Below are positions 44,644 through 56,586 of a DNA stretch of 64,000 bases, piece by piece (positions within the stretch are counted from its first letter, which is position 1; every line of letters begins with the position of its first letter). The translations under genes were made by a program, and so were the position numbers. Origin of the DNA: Phellopilus nigrolimitatus (Eukaryota; Basidiomycota; Agaricomycetes; Hymenochaetales; Hymenochaetaceae); NCBI GenBank assembly GCA_021029095.1, contig JAJOHG010000025.1:186001-250000 (forward strand), read 5' to 3'. The notes below the pieces were generated by a model. It ran no database searches and was not told the origin of the DNA. It saw nothing but the letters and a program-made list of their open reading frames with translations.

Positions 44644-47600
44644 ATGTCTTTAAATCAATTCCCCCCAACACCACTCACACCTTCAAGACGACACCATTTT
44701 AACTATGCTAGAGTCACTCCGACACCGTTAACCTTCGGATCACCAGCGCAGCCGCTCAGTGCTTCGTCTTCTCACACCCTGATTGACACGCCTGCCGTAC
44801 ATGTCTCCCCGCAGAAACACAGGAAAAGGAAAAGTCAGGTCACCGTGTATGAGAAGACGGATGAAGAAGTCTGGGATTTAGACGATGAAACTATCATTGG
44901 TGCGCAAAACAGTTTATTACAGATGAATTAGTCTTCAATTCTTCTTCATTAGCTGCCGGCCGGGAGAGATGGTCTTCGAAAGCTTATAATCATTACGACA
45001 TCTCCGTGAAGCGTGTCGATCTCAGTGGGAAGAAGAAGATCTTCTTTAAGTTCTCTTGTATTTATAGACACCCGAAGCACACAGCCCACGAGCGTGAGCG
45101 TATGAACACAAAATATGGGACGACAAATCTGCTCAACGGTGCATGTAAATGTGACTCGGAGCGAGGCTTTGATTCTCTGAGGGACACGCATACATTACAA
45201 GTAGTAGCTCCACGTTACTCTCACGCCGCCCATCGTGCATTAATGGCCCTTCGAAGCGCTTCGGACAACCGACCGTTCCATGCTTTGGCAGACAAACACT
45301 ACCTTATGGAGGTTGAAATGCTCCGGCCCGGAACAATAGTTCCATCTCCGAGCACAACTTCTCGTGATATTAATGATCTCTATCTTGAACTTTCGAAGAA
45401 TGTGAGGAACTATTTTCAGGTGTGTTCTTCTTCAATTCTTTTTGTATATTAATATTAATCAAAACCTAATGTACATTAATAGCTTCGAGACCGAAACATT
45501 CATCTTGTCATTGATGGCTGGACTGCCCCGATTGTCGCATCATATCTAGGAGTTGTAGTTGTTTGGTATGACTCGGGAAAAATTCATCGGGCTATCTTAG
45601 AGTTCATAAGGTAATTTTCATTTTTCAATAATTATCAATAATGTAAACAGTCTGTAATGCAGGCTCACGCAAAACCACACTGGTAAATATCTTTCTTCTG
45701 TGCTTGTCACGTGTCTCAAGCGATTTGGTCTCGAAAAACTGGTGAGTTCAAAGGAATCCATCAGACAAACGCTGCTCTTGCTGGCAAGTGTTAACTTCGT
45801 CTTCTAGCTTCATTTACTCTGTATGGACAATGCCGGAAACTGCAATACAACAGCTACTGAAACGGCGGCTCTTGTTCCCTCTTTCCGAGGCATGAAATCA
45901 CGTCTTCGGTGCTTTGCTCATATCCTCAATTTGATTGCAAAGGTATTAAATTCGTTTTACTACAGTATTATAAATATATTAAATTGAGATTATCGTACAG
46001 GCTGTTCTCTCACTGTTCTCAAAGCCTCCGAGATCAAGAAAAGCAATCAAAATTGGCACCGGCACTGGACAGCCATGTAATGGAACGCAACCATCAACAT
46101 CCGAATTTGTAATTGATCACGGAGATCACCTTACCGTCGAAGAAGAGGAGCTCGCCGAAGTCATCTGTGATGACGAGGTAGGCGAGGATAACGGGCAGGA
46201 CACACACGATACCTATATAGTCAGTAACATACGTGACCGTGCAATGGCGAACATGGCAAAGCGAGGAGTCACAGTTTCTTCACATGAGGAGAAAACTGCG
46301 CAAGCTGTGCTTCCAAAGGTAAGCAGCCGAAAATTTATTATTTTAATTACATATAATAATGTTTTTATAGGTTGCTGGTCTAGCTAAGAAAGTACACGAC
46401 TCCGGGACGCTAAAAGAAAAGTTTGATAATCTCGTTGAAGCAAACCGCGAGTTCACTGGCCATAAACGTGCTCTTGATCGGCGGGTTTCGACACGCTGGA
46501 ACTCTGAGTTTGCGTGCATCGAAGCCCATTTTTTCTTCAGGACTGTGATTGAGCAGCTAACCGGAACTGCGGCAAACAAGCTTCAGTCTTTCAGACTGAA
46601 TGATAGACAATGGATTATTGCGCAGCATCTATGCGATGTTCTTGCTGTATTTTTTTTTTTTTGGCCTTCGAGAATTTATTACTGATTTGTTTTTTAAAGA
46701 TATTTGATGGTCCGACAAAACTGTTTTCGAAGGCCGATGTGCCGCTTATTGCCGACACTATCCCAATGCTAACTAGTGTCCACAACGCACTCAAGAGAGT
46801 ATGCGCAGCAGAAGACGTGCCTGCAATTGTACGTATCGCGGCACATGCGGGCGAACTTATTTGCGAGAAGTACTCTGCTCTTGCTGATGATTGCGAAGTC
46901 TACCGTATCGCCATCGGTACGTATGCTCACTTATTTCATTGATCTGCTTTACATTTGCTTTCCAGTCATGTCACCCGATAAAAAACTGGCCTGGTTCATC
47001 AAGCAGGGTTTCTCTTTCGATGAGGTACAGAAAATTCAAAATCTCGTCATCGCTCGGTGGGAAGAGTCGTACAAGTGTTTTCAGACACAGCACATACCGG
47101 CTGCACCCTCCGTCTCCGCTACATCAAGTCGAAACTCGGTAAGTCCCCTTTGTTACTATCTTATTATGCTATATCGAAGGTACGATCGGCACGGTGATGA
47201 CGATGAGCTGTTGGCTGTCTCACGGGTAGACGACTGTTGCTCTGAGTCTTGCAGCCGTTCGCAGCATCATTCGAGTCGGCCCCAAGTGTACAACAACACA
47301 TTGACGACACGGTGAGATGATGATGAGCTGTTGGCTGTCTCACCCGTCGCTCTGAGTCGTACAGCCGTTCGCAGCACCATTCGAGTCGGGCTGAAGTGTA
47401 CGATAGCCCATCGACTTCGTGTCATTCCTACCATGCTTCAACATCCCCACAATCATCGTTCTCAGCGGTGGAGACTGTTTATTTGTATGTGTGCACTTCT
47501 AATACTTGTTTTCAGCGCGGCTCTCGGTGGATGGACCCAAGCGACTCTGTCGAAAATGAGGCGGGTGCGGACAGTATCTATACTTACCTTACTGATCCTC

Positions 47601-47956
47601 CCGTGCCGACAAAGTATGTTTCGTCTGTCGGCGGTTTAATGATGTATTGGCATCTACATGAGCAGCATTCCCCAAGCATTTCTCGGATGGGGTCGGACTA
47701 TTGTTCTGCACCCGGTAAGTCCTTTATAATTACAAAATCTTGCGTGCATTACTAACTAAACAAAGCATCATCAGTGGACGCTGAACGAGCATTCTCCAAG
47801 GGCCGGCGCGAAATTAACTTTATGCAACACAACATGTCCTCGCAAACTTTCAAGGCCCGAATGGCCGTCGGCTCCTGGGAAGGAACACCTTTATTCCCTA
47901 CTGTAGATATTGCAATTGATATACTGGAGAACAAGACCTCGCAGAAGTCGCCTTGA
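44644..47956 (+). CDS. hAT transposase
   Basis: Multi-exon transposase (first exons 44644-44899, then 44953-45419, then from 45483). Ser/Pro-rich start, then a BED-like zinc region (KIFFKFSCIY ... TTNLLNGACKC). Next comes the RNase-H-like core: HLVIDGWTAPIVASYLGVVV, LLCMDNAGNCNTT, the CxxH motif CFAHILNLIAK and RRVSTRWNSEF. The C-terminal dimerisation block is VDAERAFSKGRREINFMQ. All hAT landmarks are present in order. A poly-T run near 46650 and a ~120-bp tandem duplication at 47196-47410 lie in probable introns or linker. Likely functional or very recently so. Confidence 0.88.
47196..47410. repeat. ~120-bp imperfect tandem duplication inside the hAT gene
   Basis: GATGAGCTGTTGGCTGTCTC, then AGCCGTTCGCAGCA and CATTCGAGTCGG, occur twice in order about 120 bp apart with ~85-90 percent match by eye. 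It affects the linker between the core and dimerisation region. Confidence 0.75.
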
Positions 47957-48328
47957 AGGATAGGAGAACAAATGTCTTGATTTTTTAATATTATAACCAT
48001 ATTGTCTTAGACTACATGATTGTCCGCGAAGCGTTGCGCAACCATTAATACTCTAATTTAACATCTGTCAGAGACATTTCAAGGCATCATTTTCACAGAC
48101 CAGCAGCAAATGACGGCCGCGCTCTCGCGGGTTCTTCATCGAGGCAAAAACTGGGTGCTGACTCTCAAATACTCAACTGATTTGTAAGCTATTTGTTACC
48201 ATCCGTGGATGACCCGTGCATCCGCAGATACCCATCCGCGGATGACTCCATCCGTGGTACGGATACGGATTTACACGGATGGTTACCATGCTAGTCCTTA
48301 ACCCGGGGTGCGCGCGAGTGGAGGGCAT

Positions 48329-49020
48329 GTCGTGTGCCGTGGGTATTGTGACTATTGTCACGGTCTACCCATGCATTGCACATTATGACATTCTACTCGC
48401 TTTGCCGAGAAGAAATAAAACGAGTAGTACGTCATAGGAATAGAGACACACGCGTGAGGTTGTCGGCCTCTACATATGAAAAGCCGCATTGGAGTTTGCT
48501 AACAACGCCGCCGCCAAGTTCCTCTTTTTGTTTTAGCCATTTTGAGGCAAACAAGACTTGGAGCTCAAGCGCTCAGGGACGGTGCCTTTCTCCAAGGGCG
48601 TATACCTGTGGGTGCTGTACAAGAACAAGCATAGAAGCAAGACAGGATGAAGGAGCGGATAAGAAGAGTACATGTACGTACACGTCACAACCGGAGCGGT
48701 CTCTTGTACATTCGACTTTTGTTTCACAAGGTTAAGAATATAGCAAAACTTCGATGTGATGTAGGGACGGAATATTACATCTTTTGACATCAAAACAAGA
48801 GCCTCAATCTCTCATATGGTATTCGGGGAACCTTAACAAAGCTCAGAGCTCTGCATCGTCGCAAATCAGATCCAAATCCAAAATGTTATTCAAAATGATG
48901 CAAACCGCACATAATGCACGTTTCAAAGCAGGAACAACACGAGTAGCAGCAAAACATGGGTGCAGAAATTTAAGAAAAAATACACAAAGGATACGCGAGA
49001 TAGCTAACAAAGCGAACGAT
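48329..49020. other. 3-prime flank of kinase D
   Basis: From ~48430 this is the shared downstream sequence of the A-E kinases (compare 10210-10700 and 24520-25000). No gene. 48329-48430 is the 5-prime side of the Ca2+-ATPase fragment. Confidence 0.6.
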
Positions 49021-50602
49021 TTAACCAAGTAACCATCGTCGCAGACGTAACGAGTACCTCCGTGGGCCTGTAAAGAGGAGGAACGAAGCGACTGAGAAAG
49101 GAAGGAAGGCTACCGCCTTGACTAGGAGGCAATTACGCATTTGAACAAGATGCATTAGATACCCTAGGAATGACAAGAAACATGTTGGTCAAAAACTTAC
49201 TTTTTGACCCAAGTGACTTCGACAAGTATGACAGCTCGCGGAAAACAGAGCGGATGTTTCGAGTAAGGCGCACAGTACTACGCTCGTCGTGAGAGTGTAG
49301 ACACCAGCGACGTGCGTAGCCAGGATACGTTGTTATCAACTGATCAAAAAGCTCAAGAGCCTGAGGAGCAGTCAGCCGTTCTTCAGGCTTCTCTTTTGTC
49401 ATCTCATGAATGAGAGGAGCCAGGACCAGAAGGTTTTTATAAACCTGAGCGAAGAATGCATTATCAGGAGGGGCAGTACTAAATGCATGCAAAAACGTAC
49501 ATCGAGAAAATTCCTTTTGAACACCATCCCTAGGGTAAACACGTCGACACAAAACGGATCGTAAGGGACAAATAAGCTCAATTCTGGAACGTCTTCATCT
49601 TGTGCCACATTTCCAATCACCAGACGAGGTTTGTTGACGTCTTCAAAATGCGTAGAAATTCCGAAGTCCGTGAAATAATATTTAACACGTCCGACATCAC
49701 TTCTCGATCGTGGTTTGGCTTTCGACAAATCTCGTGCTGTCAAGTGTTGATGACATGGATGAAATCCGTCTGGATCAAAGAGAGGTCGCCCATCCATCAT
49801 GATATTGAGATCAGAAAGATCCCTTTACAGAGAGTTGAAACAGCTTGAGTCAGACGCTATCAACATGTCGGAAAAAACAAAAGTCAGACGCACCTATGAG
49901 CCACGTTTTGACTATGTATGTAAACAAGCCCCTTCAAGCACGATGGGAGTCAACAAGGATGAGATTCTGCGCAAAGTGGACGCACCTCTAACGCCTGACG
50001 CACAAAATCAATTGCTTCCTCTACATATTCAAATTCTGGGTCGTCAAAAGCTCGAAGAAGCGGCATGACAAGGAACACCGTTTGATTGTCTTCCTCGTTA
50101 ACGAACGTGTCAAAGATCGGAACGCAGTGGTTCGTAGGGTCCTGGAGACGCTCTGATGAAGATAGCATGAGACCTATTTGAGCCTCCCGACTGTCCGCTG
50201 AAAACTTCTTGATTGCCACGATTTTACCATCCTGGACTCGCTTCGCATCAATGACTGTTTCTCTCTTCAGCAGGTCAAGGAATATAATATTTCAGATATG
50301 TACCCCAGAGGAATGAAGAAGACCAGACATACAAGGAGTTTGTACGCATCCTCGCAAGCGTACGGAAAGATGTCGGTTTCAAGCCAGGACGGTTTCCATC
50401 CAGGATGGTATCTCGGCCTCAACTGGTAGCCATGAGAAAGCAAGAACTCATAATGATCCCTCCACCAGCACTCGGACGGCAGCAAGCTGAAGTTACCCTT
50501 ACGTTCAAATTCTCTGGAGAACTTCAGTTCACTCGGTTTGGTCATGCGCAACGTCGGATCGGTAGGTAAAACGACAGCATCATAGTGGATAAGGTCGTCC
50601 AT
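49021..50602 (-). CDS. protein kinase D (A-E family)
   Basis: complement(join(49021..49067,49201..49444,49501..49822,49894..49931,49986..50264,50333..50602)), 399 residues. Lead MDDLIHYDAVVLPTD, KIVAIKKF, catalytic loop HRDLSDLNIMMDG, YYFTDFGIST, VDVFTLGM, end RYSLRLRRWLLG. All splice sites are canonical and catalytic residues present. It is the reference for the uninterrupted DNA into which element 2 and the MITE inserted in copy C. Divergent from kinase E. Confidence 0.88.
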
Positions 50603-52117
50603 GGCTGGTGCCTGCGGATGGCAGAAGGAGCGGAGTCTTGTCAGCGAGGGGTTTAGGACTTAGAGAAGCTCCTTTATGTGAATTATAAGACATCACAACG
50701 ATCAAGTGCAACTCACAACAAGCTTGAACAACAATAACGAGGCGAATGCGATTCGGCTTTGTTGTTGTTCCGTCAGTCGAGTCGGCACAGTGCGCAAGCT
50801 CGACTAGCGGGTCTCCTGCAGCAAATCAAAGGTAGATCAGATTGCAATAGTTAGAAACTCATCCCGTATGTTCTGAAGATACATTTTGAGTGCTGTACGG
50901 AGCTTTCGACCTAACTCGCTGGTGATCCAGCTAACCCTAATGTGCCATTTCAGGCTTTGGCAACTCCGACTCGGCAAGCGTGCTCAATCTCATTCCGACA
51001 TCGTCTGTGAATGGCGAGGTCTTCGTCTGCTTCGTCTCCTCAGCCAACTCGCCATCATGTGCAGACATTCGGGAATATTCAAATGGTCTTATCTCTTCGA
51101 GGTCGTTGATGTGCGCGGTCGAAATCCATGTAGCGAGCACAGACGCAAGGAGATTCAAATCGTCAAATATAAAGTAAGCACTTCCTCGTCTAGAGACTAT
51201 TGTACGTCTAATACATGTATATCTTAGTTACCTGTCATGAGATGAACCCGCGGGCTTGCAAAGCTGACACGATGCGCCCCGTATCCATAGCCATCCTGGG
51301 GGTGAATTGAAGGAGAAGGAAAGAGACGGGCCGGTGTTTAACAGCGACACGAGCAGCGACGCCCTGCCGCAGACGCAGTCAATTCCTTACCCAAGTAAGC
51401 CGTCTCTCTAGTTCTTGTTTAGTATGCTGATACCGTATTCTATTGTAAATCTGCGGTATCCTTGAGGGACGAGGCCAGCGCCCGCGCGCGACGTTCGTCA
51501 TTGCGGAATAGCGAGCGCTGTGAGCCGCTGCTGCGTCGCCATGGACCTTGAATCGTGCGACCGCTGCGACCTCGTGAATATGCCCTCTGGCATGTTTAAA
51601 GAGGACTTCCTTGTTTATGAGGTAGCTCCTCTTTGGCGTGGACCAGGAGAGACGAAACTTGTGGGGTCTAGGTGTTGGTAGCAGACATCCGAAACGAAAT
51701 GATCGATGCTTATACGGACAAGACCACGATCACTGGTAAAATAGACAACTCGGGATCTGGCCCAACTGCGCGCAATGCCGGCTGATATCATTTTGCTTCT
51801 GTTTTCCATTACTGAGGATCGGGATTTTTTCCTTTATAACTCCCGCGATCAATCAGCATCGAGCGAGTACAAAAGGACAACAATCAAATGTGCGGAGATG
51901 CGGATCAAGGACGAGTAGCTGTTTGACCATGCGTAAGAGGAACTAACTGCATATTAGGCGTATTGTTCTACGGAACTTCAACGCTTGCCTTATGCTTGAT
52001 CGTTGTGACGACTTATAATTTACATAAAGGAGCTTCTCTGTTGTTGTTCAACGACATCTAAGTCCTGATCCCCCGCCGACAAGACTCCGCCTCTTCTCTC
52101 ATCTGCAGGCGCCAGCC
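50603..52117. other. region between divergent kinases D and E, with unassigned open stretches
   Basis: The ends (50640-50710 and 51990-52110) are the conserved kinase promoter sequence. In between, 50945-51173 is open on both strands: the plus strand gives NLIPTSSVNGEVFVCF ending at a GTAAGC donor, and the minus strand gives WISTAHINDLEEIRPFEYSR ending PKPEMAH and a stop. I cannot tell which is coding. 51542-51680 reads MDLESCDRCDLVNMPSGMFK, then EDFLVYE; the SGMxKEDFL pattern also occurs near 4320-4350. Confidence 0.35.
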
Positions 52118-53676
52118 ATGGATGACCTTATCCATTATGATGCTGTCGTTTTACCTACCGATCCGATGACTCGCATGACCAGCCCGAGTGACCTGAGGTT
52201 CTTCAGAGAACTTGAACGTAAGGGTAGATTCAACTTGCTGCCGTCCGAGTGCTGGTGGAGGGATCATTATGAGTTCTTGCTTTCTCGTGGCTACCAGTTG
52301 AGGCCGAGATACCGTCCTGGATGGAAACCGTCCTGGCTTGAGACCGACATCTTTCCGTACGATTGCGAGGATGCGCACGAACATATTGTATGTCTTGTCT
52401 TCCTCATCCCCTTGTCGTACATATCTGAAATATATTGTGCCTTGGCCTGCTGAAGATAGAGGCAGTCATTGATGCGAAACGAGTCCAGGATGGCAAAATC
52501 GTGGCAATCAAGAAATTTTCAGCGGATAGTCGGGAGGCCCAGATAGGTCTCATGCTATCTTCATCAGAGCGCCTCTCGGACCCTACGAACCATTGCGTTC
52601 CAATCTTTGACATGTTCGTTGAGGAAGACAATCAAACGGTGTTCATTGTCATGCCGCTTCTTCGACGTTTTAACGACCCAGAATTTGAACATGTAGATGA
52701 AGCCGTTGATTTTGTGCGTCAGGCGTTAGAAGTATGTCTACTTTACGCAAAATCCTATTCTTGCTGATTTTCGACGTACTTGAAGGGACTTGTTTACATG
52801 CATAGTCAAAATGTGGCTCATAGGTGCGCTTGACTTTTGTCTTTGCTGATGTGTCGATATCGTCTGACGCAAGCTTTTCAATGTGTAAAGGGACCTTTCT
52901 GATGGCAATATCATGATGGACGGGCGACCTCTCTTTCATCCAGATGGCTTCCACCCAGTCCAACAAGACTTGACAGCACGAGATTTGTCAATGGCCACAC
53001 CACGATCTAGAAGTGATGTCGAACGCGTGAAATATTATTTCACTGACTTCGGAATTTCCACGCATTTTGAAGACGACAACAGACCTCGTCTGGTGGTTGG
53101 TAATGTGGCGCAAGAGGGAACCATTCCAGAACTGAGCTTATACATCCCCTACGACCCGTTTTGTGTCGACGTGTTCACCCTAGGGATGACCTTCAAGAGG
53201 AATCTTCTCGATGTATGTTTTTGGGTACGCTCAGTAACCCCTTCTGAATATGCTTCTTCGCTCAGGTATATCAAAACCTTCTGGTCCTGGCACCTCTCAT
53301 TCAGGAGATGACAAAAGAGGAGCCTGAGGAACGGTTGACTGCTCCTCAGGCTCTTGAGTTTTTCGATCGGTTGATAATGACGTGTCCAAGCTATGCGCGT
53401 CGCTGGCGCTTATATCCTTACGGCGAGCGTACTTCCGTACGCTTCACTCGAGACATCCGTTCCGTCTTTCGGGAGTTGTCGTATTTGTCGGGATCACTTG
53501 GGTCAACAGGTGAGTTTATGTCCAATATATTTCTTATCATTCCTGGAGTCTGGAGTATCTCATGGTGTCTCCTAGTCAAAGCATTAGCCTTCCTTCCTTT
53601 CTCAGCCGCCTCATTCTTCCTCTTTACCGGCCCAGGGAGGTATCTGTTACGCCTGCGACGGTGGTTACTGGGTTAA
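52118..53676 (+). CDS. protein kinase E (A-E family)
   Basis: join(52118..52387,52456..52731,52786..52823,52891..53212,53266..53509,53636..53676), 396 residues. Lead MDDLIHYDAVVLPTD, KIVAIKKF, catalytic loop HRDLSDGNIMMDG, YYFTDFGIST, VDVFTLGM, end RYLLRLRRWLLG. It lacks one residue in the FVEEDNQ loop. The family acceptor TACAG has become TACCG at ~53628, but an AG 6 nt downstream restores a splice in frame, costing two residues. Otherwise intact. Downstream come H and G relics. Confidence 0.85.
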
Positions 53677-53699
53677 ATTGCTCGCATCATTTATTGTAT

Positions 53700-53770
53700 T
53701 TATTGTCAATGCGTACCTCGTACAGTTGTTGGATAATTTGTCGGCATGGGAGGGACCGCAAGGTACAATA
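53700..53770 (+). pseudogene. short H-family relic, plus strand
   Basis: Reads VQLLDNLSAWEG, matching the VPLLDNLSAWEA of the fragment at 23900-23945 but in opposite orientation to the next relic. About 70 bp. Confidence 0.55.
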
Positions 53771-53850
53771 TTTAAACTACAGAAGTCATGAAAAGTTTAT
53801 ATACATATAAAACAACTAAATTATATAAATTAAAGACGATAGACTCGAGT

Positions 53851-54135
53851 TTACTTCTTTTCGGAGTATTCTTCATAGATTTCCTGGAGTTTCTCGAGCG
53901 CTCTACTAAAGAAAACAAGGCTGACCTCCGTTTCGCTTTTAGTCTCCAAGGAGACACCGAATGCCTCATCGTCGTATCCAGCCCGAAGAAAGCTCACAAT
54001 GATCTCGGAGAAGCCCTCTCCAAGCACAGCCGGGACGTTTTGCTTTACGTGGTCGATCAAAAGGCTCGTCTTCCGCTGCGCCTTCACGTCCGCTTCAAGT
54101 CCCACCCACGTCTTCGCGTTGTCCGACAAGGGTAA
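53851..54135 (-). pseudogene. H-family pseudokinase 3-prime fragment
   Basis: Reads LSDNAKTWVGLEADVKAQRK, then LLIDHVKQNVPAVLGEGF, SEIIVSFLRAGYDDEAFGVS and RALEKLQEIYEEYSEKK. It is the complete final module of H, with an open frame, but no kinase-like core precedes it. Confidence 0.8.
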
Positions 54136-54189
54136 GTACTTGGAAAATGTACGCTACATTCTTAGTCATTACACAACTGACTTGTCAAT

Positions 54190-54520
54190 CTTCAACAGAA
54201 AATATGAGACTTTCCTGGAGAGTATTGCAATGACAATGGGAAAGGCGATGTCTGGTCTCTCGGCTGTGCTCTATTTGAGGTGCATGAGCCATCGGAATAT
54301 TTACTTTCTGAGAACACTTTTGACATGTTAAGCAGATTCTTCAAGAGGCGGACCCATGGACTCCGCTACTTCACAGCGAGTATTTGGAAAATCTCTAAGC
54401 ATACGAGAATCCAAAAAAGGGCGAAAAAGTCGCAAGCAGGTATTATAAGTTCATGAAGGTATAATAGATTGGAAGGAGAACGAGTGGCCCGCTGTGCTAG
54501 GATTGCAGGTCGAGCTCGTT
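54190..54520 (+). pseudogene. relic of a kinase G-like gene
   Basis: After one frameshift it reads GKGDVWSLGCALFE, then past an intron-like gap ILQEADPWTPLLHSEYLENL and a stop. Kinase G has GEGDIWQLGCTLLE and ALQEADPWTPLSREDY. Further decayed blocks resemble YDFMK and the terminal region. Everything upstream of the C-lobe is missing. Confidence 0.75.
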
Positions 54521-54943
54521 AGTCTAGCTGTAAGCTGCACGTCTTGATACATACATCGTCAGCCAAGAGAAAACGCTTGATGCATTTTTCTTCTTGCTTA
54601 AAATCATGGTTGCTGATACTAGCTGTCATCAACATACTTGAAATAAACATACAGATTCTTGGATCGAAGTTGGCTTGAAGCGGAATATTTCGACAGCTAG
54701 TCGTCGAGGAGAAATCGGAAGCCGCTGAGCTCCCTCAGCCGCTCTTCATTTCGCGGCAAAAAATAAGCCCATAAATTTTAATACAGAAAATTCTCGTCTT
54801 GAGTGTGGCGCTAGCAGTCCCTTGGACTCACGCTGAGTCTGAATTGTGTAATCGTGGGAATGACGCGTCGTTCGATTTTGCTTACGGACTCGCGTACTCA
54901 AAATTTCAGCCCTGTCCCACAACGCTTAATAGTGCTAGAGACA

Positions 54944-55838
54944 ATGGCGACCGTTTTAACGACGGCGGCAGCAGCGGGGAAGGCAAAACAACACTCCTAC
55001 CTTGACTGGCTGAAACCTCGACGTGGTGCCGCCATCGCGAAGTTAAAGAACAACGGGTTCGCCATGCTCGTTGCGCTCCTTGTCACCCAGCTCTCTCCAA
55101 TTACGCCTTCGCCATTAACGTGCCTTTGGATGCTCGTGTCGGGTGGAAAAGGGATGAGCAGTGGATTGCGGCTGGTGTGCTGGATAGGTGAGTTCTAGTT
55201 CGCGCGTAACCCGTGTCGTCGTGGTTCTGAACTGGCCGCATCTGTGTCTGCACAGAGCTCGCGATTTTTGCGTTCCTGTCAGCAAACATATTCCAGGGGT
55301 ATATAGGGTTGAAATACCCGCCGCCGCCGTGCGAGCCTCTCGGGTCGCCGGCGAAGCGGGCTCAGTTGCACAGTCCGCCAGCAGCACGTCCACTGAAGAC
55401 GTTCACGCCCGTGGTGAGTCCTTACGTCTTTCCCGTCTCCAGCCACTCTGAAACCCATATTTCTCTCTCTTCCTCGTCATCATCTCCCTTTCCCCCCCTC
55501 AAGTCTACACCTTTAAAAGCGTCATCCTTCGCATCCTCATACGCACCCTCGCCGGTGTCCACGCCGTCACGTATCATCAACTACAAGTCGCCTCTTCCAT
55601 CCTCAACCTCGACCTCGCCCTTTTACAACTCTTTGAACTCCTCGACGCTCTCCGCTTCATCTCTTATGTCATCTCCCCTAGCGTATCGTGCGCGACAGTC
55701 TCAACCCCAACCTGTTCGTGAGTGACTCTTAACGTATCAGCGAAAGAAGCCAACTGACGAATATCTCTTGCCGATATAGGGTCGTTGGACGGAAGCTTGC
55801 TTAGTCGTCTCGAAACGGACGACGATGACGACTATTAA
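54944..55838 (+). pseudogene. POM34-like nuclear-pore membrane protein, frameshifted
   Basis: From ATG 54944: YLDWLKPRRGAAIAKLKNNG, a hydrophobic segment FAMLVALLVTQLS, then in another frame NYAFAINVPLDARVGWKRDE. After an intron follow LAIFAFLSANIFQGYIGLKY, a Ser/Pro-rich tail with TPSRIINYKSPLPSS, and a last exon 55780-55838 ending in an acidic DDDDDY. Two membrane segments near the N terminus and a long Ser/Pro tail fit fungal POM34; this is recognition from pattern and is moderate. At 55091-55098 (CTCTCTCC) the frame shifts, so this copy is a pseudogene or has an error. Confidence 0.5.
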
Positions 55839-56586
55839 CGAACCCGCCCTTTCTCACTCGTTACGGTTTATAAATGCTGTCTTTTTTGGGTTGCATCTTT
55901 CCTGCCAGCACCGCGCCCCAATCATATTTTCTCATCGCATCGCTCCATATCATGTACTTGTGCACTTGCCCATTTGAATCTTGCTTCATGCTTTGCATTA
56001 ATCATTTATCGAAAGGTCTGAAGAAGCAGCTGACAACCGTCGGCATGTTCACGGAGCAAGAACATGGACCCATCCAAATTGAAAAATTTCACCGAGGCAG
56101 TCAGTCGGAAGGGTTGTGAGCATCAACAGGAGAGGCTTATCATTTGTTCTACCTCGATAACTTTCAGTGCTTGGTATTTTTACTGACCGATGCACGATGG
56201 TAATCGGTCCCGCGTCTATGTTTGAAAGGTATTTCTCCGACGTCTCTGATTTTAGACTCCTCTTAGTAAAATTTCCAGGCTCGCGGGAGTTTGAAGACTG
56301 ATATGATATTCGATGGGCGTCTCGCGAGCTCTGTCAATTCTCAAACGTTCAAGACCTCGGAGTTATGTGTGTGAACGGATTCTAATGTCGCATTCCGCCT
56401 TCTTGACTTCACAAAGACGGCTCCGTTCATCAATCTTAGAGCAATCATCTACTTGAATACTCGAACACGTTCTATTCACATACAATTTTAGTCAGATAAG
56501 GAAATATGCAGTCTTGCACGCGGAACAAGGTCGCACTTCACTCTATGTCTTCGACTCGTCACTTTGCGTGAGTGTTTTCCGGACTA
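55839..56586 (+). other. possible exons of an unrecognised gene
   Basis: Plus-strand stretches LKKQLTTVGMFTEQEHGPIQ, LGIFTDRCTMVIGPASMFE and KTDMIFDGRLASSVNS are joined by plausible GT-AG introns. No start, end or family could be assigned. Confidence 0.3.

Larger units (their letters stand above)
44406..48308. mobile_element. hAT DNA transposon (44414-48300), TSD ACCCGGGG
   Basis: TIRs TAGGGACTAGCATGGTAA (left) and TTACCATGCTAGTCCTTA (right), 8-bp TSD ACCCGGGG at 44406-44413 and 48301-48308. Both ends carry subterminal repeats of ATCCGTGG/CCACGGAT (44450-44525 and 48196-48285), likely transposase sites. It contains one transposase gene that looks nearly intact. Confidence 0.92.
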
